The notes below the pieces were generated by a model. It was not told the origin of the DNA, did no database searches, and worked only from the letters and a program-made list of their open reading frames with translations. A DNA stretch of 64,000 nt from Aulosira sp. FACHB-615 (GTDB lineage: Bacteria; Cyanobacteriota; Cyanobacteriia; Cyanobacteriales; Nostocaceae): the NCBI RefSeq assembly GCF_014698045.1, contig NZ_JACJSE010000016.1, forward strand, positions 62,001 through 126,000. Direction: 5' to 3'. How positions within the stretch are numbered: the stretch's first letter is position 1; each line of letters begins with the position of its first letter. The position numbers and the translations under genes were made by a program. Positions 19,084 through 28,200 of the stretch are shown one piece after another.

Positions 19084-19878
19084 ATGTATTATTTAAATCT
19101 AATTCCTATATCTCAAGCTGCATCTAGTTGCTGGAGTAATATCCGCCTGATTGCTACTGATATGGATGGGACTCTAACCAAGGAAGGAAAGTTTTCTACT
19201 GCGTTATTACAAGCGTTAGAAGAATTAACAGCATCTGGAGTTGATGTATTAATTGTCACGGGACGTTCTGCGGGTTGGGTAAGTGGAATTAGTAGCTTAA
19301 TGCCGGTTGCAGGTGCGATCGCTGAAAATGGTGGTATCTTCTATCCCAAGGGTAGTGAACAGCCCATTGCTTTAACTGCGATTCCTGACTTAACATTGCA
19401 CCGCCAACAATTAGCAGCCGTTTTTGCCGAATTAAAACAGAAATTTCCCCAAATTCAAGAATCTGCGGACAATCGTTTTCGCCTCACAGACTGGACATTC
19501 GATGTCGAGGCTTTAACTGTAGAGGAATTACAAACTTTAGGTAATCTCTGTGAATCAATGGGGTGGGGATTTACTTACAGTACAGTGCAGTGTCATATCA
19601 AACCCCAAGGTCAAGATAAGGCCGTGGGTTTATTGCAAGTATTACAAGCACATTGGCCTGACTACTCACCCACACAAGTTGTCACTGTTGGTGATAGTCC
19701 CAATGATGAGAGTTTATTTGCAGCCAATAATTTTCCTGTTTCTGTGGGTGTAGCGAATATCGTAAAATACGCCAGTCGCTTACAAAATCGACCAATTTAC
19801 GTCACCAGTGCAGCTGAAGCCGCAGGATTTTGTGAGTTAGCTAGTTATATTTTAAAATCGTCTACTCAAGCAGAATAA
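19084..19878 (+). CDS. HAD-superfamily phosphatase, Cof/type IIB-like
   Basis: A 264-residue phosphohydrolase. Motif I ATDMDGTLT (residues 24-32) carries the nucleophile Asp and the acid/base Asp; VTGRS is motif II, and VGDSPNDESLF near residue 202 is motif IV. The cap (about 85-180) is of the C2 type seen in Cof-like, sucrose-phosphate and phosphoglycolate phosphatases of the TA0175 group. The substrate cannot be fixed. ATG start at 19084. Confidence 0.85.
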   Translation: MYYLNLIPISQAASSCWSNIRLIATDMDGTLTKEGKFSTALLQALEELTASGVDVLIVTGRSAGWVSGISSLMPVAGAIAENGGIFYPKGSEQPIALTAIPDLTLHRQQLAAVFAELKQKFPQIQESADNRFRLTDWTFDVEALTVEELQTLGNLCESMGWGFTYSTVQCHIKPQGQDKAVGLLQVLQAHWPDYSPTQVVTVGDSPNDESLFAANNFPVSVGVANIVKYASRLQNRPIYVTSAAEAAGFCELASYILKSSTQAE

Positions 19879-19913
19879 TTATGCGATCGCCATTCAAAGG
19901 CAATCAAGAATAA

Positions 19914-19942
19914 GAAAATCCCCATCATTACAATCAGGGGAT
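19914..19942 (-). terminator. Intrinsic terminator-like hairpin for the PEP-CTERM gene
   Basis: Read on the minus strand, arms ATCCCC and GGGGAT with a 13-base loop are followed by TTTTC. It lies 37 bp after the stop of the minus-strand PEP-CTERM gene and between two convergent genes. Confidence 0.55.
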
Positions 19943-19978
19943 CTATAAAAAGGTGAATTTCCACACTGATGAGAAACT

Positions 19979-20632
19979 TTATTGATCTATTGTCGCTTTC
20001 TGCCCACGCTTCTTCCTTTTGATTAAAGTACCCAAACCCGTTACAGCAGCAATACCGAAAATAGTTGATGGTTCGGGAACTGTGGTAACAAAATCTAAGG
20101 TGTAGTTCTGTATCCCACCAACTGTTTCCTGTATCCAGAAAGTGTAAGTACCAGCGCCAAGTCTACCGCTAGGAAAACCCACAAAGTTGTTTCCTTGAAT
20201 TGATGCTGCTGTACCTAAGTCGTCTAAGACATTATCTCCTTGTTGGGTTCCAGGCGCGGCACCAATTAAAGCTGCACCTAGTAATGGAGGATTATTAATT
20301 AGGCTAGTAATACGAGAACCTCTTTGGACTGCTAAAAATCCTTGATTTGCCCCTGTACCATCTAGCCCGGTATAAGTAGTTAAGATAACTTGACGCAATT
20401 GAAGACCAGCAGGAATAGTGAAGGTAAAGAAATCTCTGTCCAGAACGGGATTATTATTACCAGTGGTAGAACCACTAATTCTGTTAGAACCAACTGAAAG
20501 ATTCACTAGTGTTGGGTTTAAGTTGTCGCCAGATAAGTCACCATCAACAGCTTCATTATATATGAGGGTGGCTGCATGAGCATTGGAAGCAAAAAATAAG
20601 GTAGCTCCTATTCCCAACAATAAACTTTTCAT
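19979..20632 (-). CDS. Secreted PEP-CTERM protein
   Basis: A 217-residue exported protein: N-terminal signal peptide (MKSLLLGIGATLFFASNAHA), a beta-rich middle resembling pre-peptidase C-terminal domains (RDFFTFTIPAG, QVILTTYTG), and a C-terminal VPEPST motif followed by a transmembrane stretch and basic KRKKRGQK. The C-terminal tripartite signal is read by exosortase, which removes it and may attach the protein to surface polysaccharide. No exosortase is seen in this window. Confidence 0.9.
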   Translation of the reverse strand: MKSLLLGIGATLFFASNAHAATLIYNEAVDGDLSGDNLNPTLVNLSVGSNRISGSTTGNNNPVLDRDFFTFTIPAGLQLRQVILTTYTGLDGTGANQGFLAVQRGSRITSLINNPPLLGAALIGAAPGTQQGDNVLDDLGTAASIQGNNFVGFPSGRLGAGTYTFWIQETVGGIQNYTLDFVTTVPEPSTIFGIAAVTGLGTLIKRKKRGQKATIDQ

Positions 20633-20973
20633 TTATCTGCCTCTGGTGTAGTTAAATTCAAGTGATTGAGCTAAAACTTGGCTTTTTGAGAAAGTATTTT
20701 TCTGTAGCTATTAAGCTTTAAATTACATAATTTCCCATGATGTTACTTGATGATTATCTGTTAATAGTAAGCAGTTAACCACCAACACAAAAGATATCTA
20801 AAATTATGTGCGTCTCCGTGTAATAGCTTAAGCCCCAGAGTAATTTTAAACTAAATTCGTAAAGGTAAATTTAAGGAATTAGTCAAAAATACCGATATTA
20901 AACTGAGATTTTTATTATTTTCGTAAAGACTAACGTCGCAATCTAAAAAATAACAAATTTCCTAACCCGTGTT
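20633..20973. other. Intergenic, nothing recognised
   Basis: AT-rich stretch between two minus-strand genes. It would carry the promoter of the PEP-CTERM gene; no clear hairpin, operator or reading frame stands out. Confidence 0.5.
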
Positions 20974-21180
20974 TTATGCGTTTTGAGATTCGTTAGTCTG
21001 CTGAGATTGTGCTTGTTCAGATATGACAACAACCCGGCCATTTTTTACCACTGTAGAATTTTTAACAGTACTTTGACTGTGGTTGATTGGCTGATTTTGG
21101 CACTGCTGTTGGTGAGACATATTTTGTTCCTGTTGTTGGTTGAGAATTACGACACAACTGGAGCAGGAAACTGTAGACAT
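20974..21180 (-). CDS. Small Gln/Ser-rich protein of unknown function
   Basis: A 68-residue frame from the ATG at 21178-21180 (a longer TTG-started form to 21246 runs into a repeat). It has three Cys near the start (SCSSC), Gln runs and a VVKNGRVVVISEQ segment, with no family I know. The opposite strand is also open here, which lowers confidence. The upstream sequence contains an AGGACTTAC repeat end at 21232. Confidence 0.45.
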   Translation of the reverse strand: MSTVSCSSCVVILNQQQEQNMSHQQQCQNQPINHSQSTVKNSTVVKNGRVVVISEQAQSQQTNESQNA

Positions 21181-21282
21181 AAGATTAACTTGAGTTCTAT
21201 ATCCATTATCGCGCTTATTGCTGACACTAACAGGACTTACTCGCAAAGATTATTAATGAGTAATGAGTAATGAGTATTTACT

Positions 21283-21371
21283 AGGACTTATGTAAGAACT
21301 CTCTCAAACTCTTATATAGTTTCCTACCCTGCGGGTAGCCGAAGAGTGCGTCTACGTTTTGCGTAAGCCCT
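21283..21371. repeat. AGGACTTACGCA repeat element, 89 bp, plus solo end
   Basis: Degenerate ends AGGACTTATG and TGCGTAAGCCCT flank an interior with CTCTCAAACTC and CCCTGCGGGTAGCCGAAGAG, shared with the copy at 62976-63092. A solo AGGACTTAC end at 21232 precedes it, followed by a TAATGAG tandem repeat near 21255-21275. Confidence 0.75.
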
Positions 21372-21431
21372 GTAATCCTTACTCATTACTCAAAAAACGA
21401 CCAAACTTTTTCACTCATTTAGTTGACGCAT

Positions 21432-21477
21432 TACCGTCCAGACGGTACACTAAATTTAGTCTACCAACTAAACGGTA
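21432..21477. promoter_or_regulatory. Two tandem palindromic operator candidates for the TetR regulator
   Basis: A perfect palindrome TACCGTCCAGACGGTA (21432-21447) is followed exactly 30 bp later by a degenerate TACCAACTAAACGGTA (21462-21477). Both are 16 bp and share TACC and ACGGTA. They lie 93-138 bp before the regulator start. The spacing places them on the same DNA face, typical of TetR-family operators. Confidence 0.7.
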
Positions 21478-21569
21478 AACTAATGGCAGAAACCTAAATT
21501 CACAAAAAATCTCATTGCTAGATAAATTGTCTGGTGAAGACAATTTATCTAGCTCCTTAATTCAACGCT

Positions 21570-22133
21570 ATGACTGCTAATAAAAAAACAAAATCTGCGT
21601 CTGTTACCCGTACAGCATTGTTAGAAGCAGCAGGGCGAGTGATGGTAGCATCTGGTTTCAAGGCTCTGACGTTAGAAACTGTCGCTCGTGAAGCAGGTGT
21701 CAGTAAAGGTGGATTGCTTTACCACTTTCCTAGCAAAGAAGCCTTGATTTCTGGGATGTTGCAACAGCTAATTGATGAAAAGACACTATCACTAGAGAAT
21801 GAATTAAAGCAAGATGATGCACCCGATACACCTGGACATTGGCTGAGGGCTTATATCAGGTCATTTAAAAAGTTTGATGCTGAAACGATCGCTATTCATT
21901 TTAGTTTTCTAGCTGCGATCGCCGAAAATCCAGAATTACTTGAGCCAGTGCAGAAACACTTAGCTGATTGGCAACAGCAAATCGAAAACAGTGGAATCGA
22001 TCCAGCAATAGCAACTGTAATTCGTCTAGCACTTGAAGGTCTTACCTTCGTCCGCATCTTTGGTTTAGGAGTTCCTGATGAATCTTTGCAAAAGCAGGTC
22101 TTTGAAACTCTACTAAAATTGGCACAAGAGTAA
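21570..22133 (+). CDS. TetR/AcrR family transcriptional repressor
   Basis: A 187-residue regulator: residues 12-58 form the TetR helix-turn-helix (TRTALLEAAGRVM, TLETVAREAGVSKGGLLYHFPSKEAL), followed by an all-helical ligand and dimer domain of the TetR_C type. The ligand is unknown. The tandem operators upstream suggest autoregulation; the alpha/beta hydrolase 270 bp downstream on the same strand is the nearest possible target. ATG start at 21570. Confidence 0.93.
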   Translation: MTANKKTKSASVTRTALLEAAGRVMVASGFKALTLETVAREAGVSKGGLLYHFPSKEALISGMLQQLIDEKTLSLENELKQDDAPDTPGHWLRAYIRSFKKFDAETIAIHFSFLAAIAENPELLEPVQKHLADWQQQIENSGIDPAIATVIRLALEGLTFVRIFGLGVPDESLQKQVFETLLKLAQE

Positions 22134-22406
22134 TCAGTTATTTCAGATAGTCGTAAAAAGTGATTTGAGTGCTTTCTGAATCTGATGTTTGCATCTGGAA
22201 ATTTTGTTATAGCTATCTGGATGATGTGTAGAGTCAGCTTGACTGCAAACATAGTCTTGTCACCAAAGTTTTCTCACAGTCGATGAATAGTCAGATACCA
22301 CCGAAGTATTATTTCTGGTGATATTTCACTTTTGTCTGGCAAAACCTTCTATATTAACGATCGCATCCTAATATAACCTTGATAATTCTCCATTTAGCAA
22401 TAACTT

Positions 22407-24050
22407 ATGAAAAAACTGCTGAAATACTTGGGTTTGGGGCTATTATCCACTGTTTTATCAGCTGCTCCTAGCTGGGGAGCCGAACGTATTAGCTTATTTT
22501 ATCCCCCCTTTGGAGAATTTTCGTTATCCACAGATGCGCTAGAAACCTTCGCCAAAGAAGGCAAAATTACTGGAGAGTTAGACATTTATGCCCAGCGTGC
22601 CACACCGGAACAACTGGCGCAACTACGAGAGCTTTTACAACAGCGATTTAGTGCCACACCTACTTTAGTTTCACAGTTTACTTATTCCCCCATCGGAGAG
22701 CAAGTTGTACAACGTTTAGGAGAATTGTTACTTACAGAATCTCGCCAAAATGGTTTTTATGCTGTGCGGGCGGCTTTGATTTTAGCTGCAGCAGATTCTA
22801 AAGAAGGTTTAACGGTTGTCAATATCATACGTAAGTTTCCTTCGCCCACGATTAAATTAAATTTCTCCGAAGGAATTAAGATAGTCAACAATTTATCAGA
22901 ATTACTCAAAGATAGAGATGCAGTTGTGGCATATTTGCAACAACAAGCGATCGCTGAATCTAGCAACGCAAACATAGATTTTTCGCAAAAGCCAGATTTA
23001 CGCCAGCCAGGAAAATTGCCGTTGCAAAAATTGTACTTTGAGTTAAATGACACTAAACGCGATCGTCGTCTACCACTAGATGTTTACATACCACAAGTCA
23101 CAACCCAAAAGCCTTTTCCCTTAATTGTGATTTCTCATGGGTTAGCTTCAGACCGCTATGCTTTAGCTTATCTAGCAGAACATTTAGTTTCCTATGGTTT
23201 CGCCGTCGCCGTATTAGAACACCCCGGTAGTAACGCCCAACGCTTTCAAAAATACTTTGCTGGTTTAGCAGGGCCACCACAACCACGAGAATTTATCGAC
23301 CGTCCCTTAGATGTCAAATTTGTCCTTGATGAACTCCAAAGCTTAGAAACATCTAATCCTCAGCTACGAGGAAAACTCAACTTTCAGGAAGTTGGAGCCA
23401 TTGGACATTCTTTTGGTGGTTATACAGTATTGACTTTAGCCGGAGCTAAACTGAACTTTGCTCAGTTGCGTCGAGACTGTTATCCCAATAGATCCTTGAA
23501 TTTATCTTTATTACTGCAATGTCAAGCTGCTGAATTATCCGAAACAGATTATGCACTACAAGATCCGCGAATTAAAGCAGTGATGGCCATTAATCCAATT
23601 AACAGTTCAGTCTTAGGCGAAAATGGCATCAGTGAAATCAAAGTTCCCGCAATGATAGTCACGGGTAGCCAAGATATTTTTGCCCCCGCCATCCCCGAAC
23701 AGATTCGTCCCTTTACTTGGCTAACTGAACCTAACAAATATCTAGTATTAATTGAAAATGCTACCCATTTTTCTGCACTACAAGAACCTGCTCCAGAAAA
23801 TAATGTTTTACCTGTACCAACCGGTTTATTAGGGCCAGAGCCAGAACCCGTTTATTCATATTTAAAAGCCTTAAGTGTGGCTTTTATGGAAACAAATCTC
23901 TTAAATAATGCAGAATATCGCCCTTATTTACAATCATCTTATGCTCAATATATTAATCAAGCACCTCTCAATATTACTTTGTTAAGTAACCTGAGTACAG
24001 AACAATTAGCACAGGCCTTAAAAAATGGCACAAATAAAAAACAAAAATAG
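22407..24050 (+). CDS. Secreted alpha/beta hydrolase with DUF1400 N-terminal domain
   Basis: A 547-residue exported hydrolase. A signal peptide (cleavage near SWGAE) is followed by a DUF1400-type region (FYPPFGEFSLS, LETFAKEGKI) to about residue 165, then an alpha/beta-hydrolase fold: oxyanion HG in VISHGLASDRY, nucleophile elbow GHSFGG (about 334-339), and a late Asp/His pair (SQDIFAP; ATHFS). It resembles the large platelet-activating-factor acetylhydrolase-like lipases of cyanobacteria. It acts in the periplasm or outside; the substrate is unknown. Confidence 0.87.
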   Translation: MKKLLKYLGLGLLSTVLSAAPSWGAERISLFYPPFGEFSLSTDALETFAKEGKITGELDIYAQRATPEQLAQLRELLQQRFSATPTLVSQFTYSPIGEQVVQRLGELLLTESRQNGFYAVRAALILAAADSKEGLTVVNIIRKFPSPTIKLNFSEGIKIVNNLSELLKDRDAVVAYLQQQAIAESSNANIDFSQKPDLRQPGKLPLQKLYFELNDTKRDRRLPLDVYIPQVTTQKPFPLIVISHGLASDRYALAYLAEHLVSYGFAVAVLEHPGSNAQRFQKYFAGLAGPPQPREFIDRPLDVKFVLDELQSLETSNPQLRGKLNFQEVGAIGHSFGGYTVLTLAGAKLNFAQLRRDCYPNRSLNLSLLLQCQAAELSETDYALQDPRIKAVMAINPINSSVLGENGISEIKVPAMIVTGSQDIFAPAIPEQIRPFTWLTEPNKYLVLIENATHFSALQEPAPENNVLPVPTGLLGPEPEPVYSYLKALSVAFMETNLLNNAEYRPYLQSSYAQYINQAPLNITLLSNLSTEQLAQALKNGTNKKQK

Positions 24051-24109
24051 AAATTTCCTTACAGATATAGCAGGGTTAGCGCGTCTCAAAACCTATTGAC
24101 AGTGGTATT

Positions 24110-24625
24110 CTAGGAGAGGATTGAATTGGGGAGAGATGCGGCCAACACAGAAAGCATATACTGATCATTAATAGCGGCTCGCCGAGACTTTTGGCGAATA
24201 CTGCGGCGGAAAGAGGATTCTCGCTCTAAGGCATTAAGAGCAATGCGACGTAGCAAAGAAAAATTCTGTGGACTGTGCAGAGAACGAATTCGACATTCAT
24301 CTTCATTAAAAGTGACATCTAATACCAAATTAAAAAATGATTGCGACAGATGGATGACTCAAAAGCTTACCGATCAACCCTTACCCAATCCAAAATCTGT
24401 CTTGAAAAGTTTGCTCAAGTCGGGGAACCCGCCCACGCAACTTTTCGCAAAATCTAAAATCCAAAATGGTATAGCGTCCAATGAACAGAATTTTCAATAC
24501 CCCAATGCTGTCGAATCGCACTACCAATTTTGTTAGCATCACTGGCAAGATTAGTAATGTAAAATTGCAGGGTTTGAGATGTGCTGACCTTGCCCAAATA
24601 AGAAGTTATCATAAAGCACAAACCA
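24110..24625 (-). pseudogene. ISAs1-type transposase remnant, interrupted by a miniature element
   Basis: Read on the minus strand, 24473-24625 encodes a decayed C-terminal part (LQFYITNLASDANKIG, IRQHWGIENSVHW) and 24110-24321 continues it (LDVTFNEDECRIRS, NFSLLRRIALNAL). HWGIENSLHW-VLDVTF is the conserved C-terminal hallmark of ISAs1 transposases. The two halves are split by a 151-bp element at 24322-24472 in which no frame joins them. The N-terminal two thirds of the transposase are absent. Confidence 0.8.
24322..24472. mobile_element. 151-bp miniature element nested in the transposase remnant
   Basis: Begins ATACCAAATT and ends AATGGTAT, short terminal inverted repeats ATACCA/TGGTAT, and interrupts a conserved transposase motif exactly between HW and LDV. 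The right end has a GATTTTAGATTTTG-like A/T pattern, the centre is GC-richer. Non-coding, so presumably moved in trans. The target duplication could not be settled by eye. Confidence 0.7.
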
Positions 24626-24690
24626 GATGAAAATTGGCTCGGCTATATTAAACATTATGTGTAAAATAATGTCTAAATAATTAGTTAATT

Positions 24691-25230
24691 ATGCGTAAGT
24701 TGTTACTTGGTATATTCGGTAGTGTTGTAATCGCATTACCTCAATCTGTAATGGCTACAGTGGGATTTGCAGAATGGGAAGTGACAACAGCCAACGGTAA
24801 TTTTATTACCCACAGTGACCCATACAAAGATGAGTGCGGCACCTGTTTAATGAGCAACCAGCGTAAAACTTTAGCTTCCCAAGTTCAATGGTGGAGATAT
24901 TATCGCAGGCATGTTACAGGTCAAGCGGCTGAGGGTTACTTTTTGCTTGACGAGCGTACCGAAAGTATTCAATTTTGGGATAGTGAAGCAGACTTAGAGA
25001 AGGCTGTGGCACTTGCGAATATTGGTAAGCCTGTTTCGCAGCGCATGACTGGGCAAGACGGTTGGAATGCAACATGGATTCCGATAATGCGGCAAATGTA
25101 CTGTGATAAAAAGAATGTTGAGCGTGTACTGGCAGAAATCCCTAACCAATCGGAAAGGGAAGCTATGCGTAAAAAATATAAAGAACAGTGCCAACTTTTG
25201 AAGTCTCAGCTTTTACCAAAAAATAAATAA
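24691..25230 (+). CDS. Small exported protein with a CxxC motif, unknown function
   Basis: A 179-residue protein with a signal peptide (MRKLLLGIFGSVVIALPQSVMA) and a mature domain with DECGTC (a CxxC), several Trp/Tyr (VQWWRYYRRH), two further Cys, and a Lys/Arg/Gln-rich helical C-terminus. The four mature Cys could form disulfides or hold a metal. I do not recognise the family. It converges with the large NB-ARC gene 29 bp away. Confidence 0.7.
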   Translation: MRKLLLGIFGSVVIALPQSVMATVGFAEWEVTTANGNFITHSDPYKDECGTCLMSNQRKTLASQVQWWRYYRRHVTGQAAEGYFLLDERTESIQFWDSEADLEKAVALANIGKPVSQRMTGQDGWNATWIPIMRQMYCDKKNVERVLAEIPNQSEREAMRKKYKEQCQLLKSQLLPKNK

Positions 25231-25259
25231 ATGTTGACTCAGAGAGCGATTTTTAAATT

Positions 25260-28200
25260 TTATCGCCACCACCGTGAAACATCTTGGATAGCAGAAGCTG
25301 TATCTCTCAATGCTTGTTCGCCACCTAAAGTATCTATAATTGGAGTTAATATATTTATATCACTAAGTAAACCTGGGCGAGTGTAAACAGATAAGATGTG
25401 AAGAGTTTTTCCCCAGAGACAAAAAAGTTGAGTTTTTTGTATTTGTAAAAGTTTATCCACCAAACTACTCAGGACTTGGGCGCGATGCTTCTCATCCTGA
25501 ATCTTCCTAGCAGCAGCTACAGCCTCTGGTAACAATTCTGGCAATTTATCAGCCAAATCACTTAGAACATCAGCACGATACTCTTCATCCTGAATCTTCC
25601 TAGCAGCAGCTACAGCCTCTAGTAACAATTCTGGCAATTTATCAGCCAAATCACTTAGAACATCAGCACGATACTCTTCATCCTGAATCTCCCTAGCAGC
25701 AGCCACAGCCTCTGGTAACAATTCTGGCAATTTATCAGCTAAATTATTTAGAATACAGGCACGATACTTTTCATCCTGAATCTCCCTAGCAGCAGCCACA
25801 GCCTCTGGTAACAATTCTGGCAATTTATTAGCCAAACTACTTAAGGCATCGACGCGATACTTTTCATCCTGAATCTCCCTAGCAGCAGCCACAGCCTCTG
25901 GTAACAATTCTGGCAATTTATTAGCCAAACTACTTAAGGCATCGACGCGATACTTTTCATCCTGAATCTCCCTAGCAGCAGCCACAGCCTCTGGTAACAA
26001 TTCTGGTGACAATTTATCAGCCAAACTACTTAAGGCGTTGGCGCGATAGTACTCATCCTGAATTTCCCTGGCAGCAGCCAGAGCCTCTGGTAACAATTCT
26101 GGTGGCAATTTATCAGCCAAATAACTTAGATTATAGGCGCGATTATGCCCATCATCCTGAATCTCCCTGGTAGCAGCCAGAGCCTCTGGTAATAATTCTG
26201 GCAATTTATCAGCCAAACTTCTTAGGGCTAAGGAGCGAGGATACTCATCCTGAATCCCCCAGGCAGCAGCTACCGCCTCTGGTAATAATTCTGGGAATTT
26301 ATCAGCTAAACTACTGAGAATATAAGCGCGATAGTACTCATCCTCAGTCTCCCTGGCAGCAGCCACCGCCTCTGGTAATAATTCTGGTGGCAATTTATCA
26401 GCCAAACTACTTAAGCTATCGGCGCGACAATGCTCACTCAGAATCTCCCTGGCAGCAGCCAGAGCCTCTGGTAGCACTTCTGGGAATTTATTAGCCAAAT
26501 TACTTAGAGCATCGGAATGAAACGCATCATACTCAATCTCCCTAGCAGCAGCTACAGCCTCTGGTAACAAGTCTGGCAACTGAACAGCCAAACTACCCAG
26601 AATAGAGGCGCGAAACTCTCCATATTCAATCTCCCTAGTAGCAGCCACAGCTTCTGGTAACAATTCTGGTGGCAATTTATCAGCCAAACTACTTAAGGCT
26701 TGGGCGCGATACTCCTCATCCTGAATCTCTATGGCAGCAGCCAGAGCCTCTGGTAATAATTCTGGAAATTTATCAGCCAAATTACTTAGGGCTTGGGCGC
26801 GACTTGACTCAAACTGAATCTCCCTGGCAGCAGCCACAGCCTCTGGTAATAATTCTGGCAATTTACCAGCCAAACTACTTAGAATATGGGCGCGATACTT
26901 CTCATCCTTAATCTCTCTAGCAGCAGCTAAAGCCTCTGATAACAATTCTGGTGGTAATTTATTTGCTAAACTACTTAGAGCATCGTTGCGATACTTTTCA
27001 TCCTCAATCTCCCTGGCAGCAGTGAGAGCCTCTGGTAACAATTCTGGCAATTTATCAGCCAAACTACTTAAGGCTTTGGCGCGATACATTTCATCCTGAA
27101 TTTCCCTGGCAGCAGCCACAGCCTCTGGTAATAATTCTGGGGGCAATTTATCAGCCAAACTACTTAGAATATCAGCGCGATTATAACCATTCTGAATCTC
27201 CCTGGTAGCAGCGAGAGCCTCTGGTAATAATTCTGGAAATTTATCAGCCAAACTACTTAGAATATAGGCGCGACTTGATTCAAACTCAATCTCCCTGGTA
27301 GCAGCCAACGCCTCTGGTAACAATTCCGGCAATTTATCACTCAAACTTCCCAGTACTTCGGCGCGAAACTCCTCATCATGAATTTCCCTGGCAGCAGCCA
27401 CAGCCTCTGGTAACAATTCTGGTGGTAATTTATTAGCCAAACTAATTAGAGCATCGCGGCGATTGTAGCTATTCTCAATCACCCTGGCAGCAGCCAACGC
27501 CTCTGGTAACAATTCTGGCAATTTATCAACCAAAATACTTAGAACAGAGACACGAGAATCCTCATCATGAATCTCCCTGGCAGCAGCCACAGCCTCTGGT
27601 AACAATTCTGGTGGCAATTTAACAGCCAAACTACTTAGAATTCGAGCACGCCTAAACTCATCCTCAGTCTTTCTGGCAGTAGCTAGAGCCTCTGGTAACA
27701 ATTCTGGCAATTTATCAGCTAAACTACCTAGTACCTGGGCGCGAAACTCCTCATCCTGAATCTCTCTGGCAGCAACCAGGGCCTCTGGTAACAATTCTGG
27801 CGGCAATTTGTCAGCCAAACTACTTATGGCATCGGCGCGATAGCTCTCAAAATGAATCTCCCTAGCAACAGCCAGAGCCTCTGATAATAATTCTGGTGGC
27901 AGTTTAACAGCCAAACTACTTATAATAAAGACGCGAAACTCTTCATCCTCAGCCCCCCTGGTATCAATCTCCCTAGTAGCAGCCAGAGCTTTCGACAGTG
28001 CTAATTCTTTTAACTTTGATGGCAAATGATTGGCTAGCTGTGTAAGCAAGTTTGCTTTCTGTGATGGATTCGAGCTTTGTATTGCGTAACTGAGTCCTTG
28101 CTCAGGAGTCCACATATTTTTTTCAACTAACGCAACCAGCAGCCCTACTGGTAAATCAACTCTTAAACTATTAAGGGATGCAATAATTAAAGCATAGCGA

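Noticed and set aside
24243..24536. 97-residue plus-strand frame
   Set aside because: It lies opposite the transposase relic and the miniature element, and its sequence does not resemble a protein.
26669..26911. Open frame on the strand opposite the NB-ARC repeats
   Set aside because: It is an antisense shadow of the repeated DNA and repeats with the same period.
25440..28010. Possible CRISPR-like array because of regular repetition
   Set aside because: The units are contiguous, in frame, 93/96 bp and encode helical protein repeats, with no spacers.
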